This document shows positions 6,363 to 8,319 of a stretch of DNA of 8,319 nt, in pieces (position 1 is the first letter of the stretch; the number at the start of each line of letters is the position of its first letter). The stretch is taken from positions 1 through 8,319 of the forward strand of contig JAAXHX010000401.1 in the NCBI GenBank assembly GCA_012270635.1, given 5' to 3'. Position numbers and translations under genes: made by a program. The DNA comes from Dehalococcoidia bacterium. GTDB lineage: Bacteria > Chloroflexota > Dehalococcoidia > Plut-88900. Below the pieces are notes generated by a model that did not search any database, was not told where the DNA came from, and saw nothing but the letters and a program-made list of their open reading frames with translations.

Positions 6363-7337
6363 ATGTTGCTAGACGACCTGATAAACACCATCAAAACAGT
6401 GCAGGCCCGCATCCAGGAGCACGGGGACAGGCTCAGTAACAATGAATACCGAACGCGCCTGTCGCTCATTGATCCGATACTGAATGTGCTTGGATGGGAA
6501 GTCTCGGACCCCAGATCGGTGATTCCTGAATATGAGGTGGGCAACCGAAGGGCAGACTACGCATTGCTGGGAGATGATGGTCAGCCTAAGGCCTTGATTG
6601 AAGCCAAGCATCTGGGCGAAATGGCAAACTCTAACAAACATGAAGACCAGGTGTTTGATTACGCGTTCAAACAGAAGGTTAAGTTTGCAGGTTTAACGGA
6701 TGGAGATAGATGGATTGTTGACGATGTGGTCGCGGGGTTTTCTAGCAATACGAGCCGACTTCTGTTCGTAACGATATCCATGGAACCTGCTTATTCGTGC
6801 GCGTTAAAGTTGCTGTTACTGTGGAAGCCATCATTGGCAGTTGGCGAACCTTCCGAGGCCAAGGAGTCTATTTTCACATCACCCATACCGAACGACATCC
6901 ACTCCCCATCGCCTGAGCGTCAGCCTTCGCTCCCCGAGTCCCAACGCAGTCCTACAGATGCAACTCCGACAGGGATACTCCTGTCAAAGTACAAACCCGA
7001 CAAAAACAAACAGAAGCCAGCCAGCATCCACCTTCCTGATGGAAGGGAGACCCAACTCGATTACTGGGTTGATATTCTCACTCAGACGGCCGAGTGGTTG
7101 ATACGCTCAGGAGACCTGACAGCAGATAGGTGTCCTGTATATAACATGAAGAACACTTACTTGGTGAATACCGAACCTGTTGACATAAACGGAAAGAAAT
7201 TTGAACAACATCGTAAATTAAGCAACGGTCTTTTTATTAAGACCCGCGGAGATAGTCAGGCGCTGATCCGCACTGCACAATTATTGCTAAAGCGTTGCGG
7301 ACAGGACCCCACCTCCATCTTCCTCAAGCCTAGCTGA
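6363..7337 (+). CDS. Stand-alone HsdR N-terminal-type PD-(D/E)XK nuclease-like protein
   Basis: The protein has 324 residues. The N-terminal part matches the nuclease domain of type I restriction HsdR. It runs NEYRTRLSLIDPILNVLGW, then VGNRRADYALL (D65), then ALIEAK (E80, K82), then HEDQVFDYA (Q96) and LTDGDRWIV. D65, E80 and K82 form the expected PD-(D/E)XK active site, so DNA cleavage is plausible. There is no helicase motor. A Pro/Ser-rich linker (about 160-205) leads to a C-terminal domain (about 205-324) with DYWVDILTQTAEWLI and GLFIKTRGDSQALIRTAQ, then LLLKRCGQDPTSIFL. I recognise this as a recurring tail in such proteins but cannot name it. No methylase or specificity gene is adjacent. 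The gene is visibly more AT-rich than ftsH or the exchanger, a hint of transfer. The in-frame stop at 6324-6326 limits the start to the ATG at 6363. A defence role is inference. Confidence 0.82.
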   Translation: MLLDDLINTIKTVQARIQEHGDRLSNNEYRTRLSLIDPILNVLGWEVSDPRSVIPEYEVGNRRADYALLGDDGQPKALIEAKHLGEMANSNKHEDQVFDYAFKQKVKFAGLTDGDRWIVDDVVAGFSSNTSRLLFVTISMEPAYSCALKLLLLWKPSLAVGEPSEAKESIFTSPIPNDIHSPSPERQPSLPESQRSPTDATPTGILLSKYKPDKNKQKPASIHLPDGRETQLDYWVDILTQTAEWLIRSGDLTADRCPVYNMKNTYLVNTEPVDINGKKFEQHRKLSNGLFIKTRGDSQALIRTAQLLLKRCGQDPTSIFLKPS

Positions 7338-7399
7338 TGGCAAGAGTGATATCCCACTTGCTTAATCTCCGCACGGTGTAGGCTCCCCACCGCTAACCC

Positions 7400-8319
7400 A
7401 TGAACCAGTGGCTCTGGATACCCGTGGCCCTTGGGGCGACCGTCCCGGGCCTCGCCGTCTGGAGCTCCGGCGCCCACCCGCCCGACGTAGCCGCCGCGTT
7501 CATCTACGGGCTGGCCATCGTCGGGAGCGCTTTTCTGCTGTCCTGGTCCCTGGAAGTGGCCGAGATAGACATCCCCAGGGCCCTTGCCATCTCCGTCCTC
7601 GCCGTCGTCGCCGTCCTCCCCGAATACGCCATTGACGTATATCTGGCCTGGACCGCGGCCTACATCCCCGAAAACATAGCCCTCGCCACCGCCAATATGA
7701 CCGGCGCCAACCGACTCCTCATTGGCATCGGTTGGAGCCTGGTCGTATTCCTCTACTGGTTCAAGACCAGGAAGAGGAATCTCGCCATCGGCGGAGCGGC
7801 CTCTCCCGCCCTCGCCATCCTCCTCATCGCCACCCTGTACGCCTTCACAATAGTGCTCAGGGGTCAGCTCCACCTCGCCGACACCCTCGTCCTTGGCGCC
7901 CTCTTCTGCCTCTTCGTATGGACCAACTTCAAATCAAAGAGAGTGAAGGCGGAGCTGGTCGGGCCATCGGCCCTAATCGGGGCCCTGTCTACGGCAAAGC
8001 GGCGCGCGGTGGTCATAGTCCTGTTCGTGATAGCCGCAGGCACCATTCTGCTCATGGCCGAGCCCTTCGTTGAGAGCCTCAAGGACACCGGACACAGCCT
8101 CGGCCTCAGCGAGTTCCTCCTCATCCAATGGATCGCGCCCATGGCCTCGGAGGCCCCGGAGATACTGCTCGCGGTGATTTTCGTGCTCAGGGGCCGGGGC
8201 GAGGACGGTATCGGGATCCTGGTCTCCTCCAAGGTAAACCAGTGGACATTACTGGTGGCTACCCTGCCCGCCGCCTACAACATCTCAGCCGGCTCCCTGG
8301 ACGGATTGCTCATGGACAA
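7400..8319 (+). CDS. Sodium/calcium exchanger-family membrane protein (3' partial)
   Basis: 306 codons are present and the frame runs off the right edge. An in-frame TAA at 7394-7396, one codon before it, makes the ATG at 7400 the earliest start. No Shine-Dalgarno is evident. The chain is almost wholly hydrophobic, with about nine membrane segments so far. Two related alpha-repeat signatures are visible. The first is AVLPEYAIDV (P74, E75), then ANMTGANRLLIGIG (N104). The second is APMASEAPEILLAV (P253, E254), then SSKVNQWTLLVATLP (N280). Paired 'PE...N' repeats are the hallmark of CaCA-type cation/Ca2+ antiporters, where the two glutamates bind the ion. A basic cytoplasmic loop (KSKRVKAEL, about 178-186) precedes the second half. 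The usual GNxxGSN consensus is eroded, so ion specificity is uncertain. The GC-rich codon use resembles ftsH. Confidence 0.83.
   Translation, partial: MNQWLWIPVALGATVPGLAVWSSGAHPPDVAAAFIYGLAIVGSAFLLSWSLEVAEIDIPRALAISVLAVVAVLPEYAIDVYLAWTAAYIPENIALATANMTGANRLLIGIGWSLVVFLYWFKTRKRNLAIGGAASPALAILLIATLYAFTIVLRGQLHLADTLVLGALFCLFVWTNFKSKRVKAELVGPSALIGALSTAKRRAVVIVLFVIAAGTILLMAEPFVESLKDTGHSLGLSEFLLIQWIAPMASEAPEILLAVIFVLRGRGEDGIGILVSSKVNQWTLLVATLPAAYNISAGSLDGLLMD

Noticed and set aside
7341..7360. Imperfect hairpin CAAGAGTG...CACTTG after the nuclease gene as a terminator
   Set aside because: It is an AT-rich six-pair stem with a two-base bulge and no following T-run.
7256..7873. Minus-strand frame rich in Gly/Asp/Glu opposite the exchanger start
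   Set aside because: It is the antisense of a hydrophobic, GC-rich membrane protein, and the repetitive acidic composition is a codon-shadow effect.

Overview
The window looks like chromosome from a moderately GC-rich, uncultured-type bacterium, most plausibly Chloroflexota (Dehalococcoidia/SAR202-like). The pointers are a Pro/Thr-rich linker of the kind these bacteria place after a secretion signal, a short-repeat metallopeptidase, an FtsH with a Pro-rich tail, and several compact accessory genes. This taxonomic guess is inference from style, not from a marker gene.

Layout, left to right. (1) 2-2281, plus strand: the C-terminal part of a large exported protein. It has a Pro/Thr linker, seven 33-35 residue repeats arranged as a three-unit super-repeat, an HExxH zinc peptidase-like domain and a C-terminal beta-rich domain. 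Its true start lies left of the window. (2) 2282-2501: intergenic stretch with a 15/16 direct repeat flanking a GC hairpin. (3) 2502-2956, plus strand: an overlapping hicB-hicA toxin-antitoxin pair in antitoxin-first order. (4) 3016-4959, minus strand: ftsH, the membrane AAA+ zinc protease, with its own promoter just upstream. (5) 4960-5232: divergent control region with back-to-back promoter candidates, a short palindromic repeat of the interspersed type and a second hairpin. (6) 5233-6030, plus strand: a complete GreA transcript-cleavage factor fused behind what looks like the N-terminal SAM-like DNA-binding domain of a tyrosine recombinase. (7) 6070-6288: a tiny coiled-coil plus membrane-anchor protein. 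(8) 6363-7337: a stand-alone PD-(D/E)XK nuclease-like protein related to the N-terminal domain of type I restriction HsdR, visibly more AT-rich than its neighbours. (9) 7400 to the right edge: a divergent sodium/calcium exchanger-family membrane protein, cut by the window end.

How they fit together: ftsH and the greA fusion are housekeeping or stress genes sharing a divergent control region. HicBA and the HsdR-like nuclease are accessory, defence-type cargo on either side of them. No complete defence operon, CRISPR array, rRNA, tRNA or transposase gene was seen. The most unusual object is the recombinase-domain/GreA fusion. The super-repeat architecture of the exported peptidase and the orphan HsdR-N protein come next.
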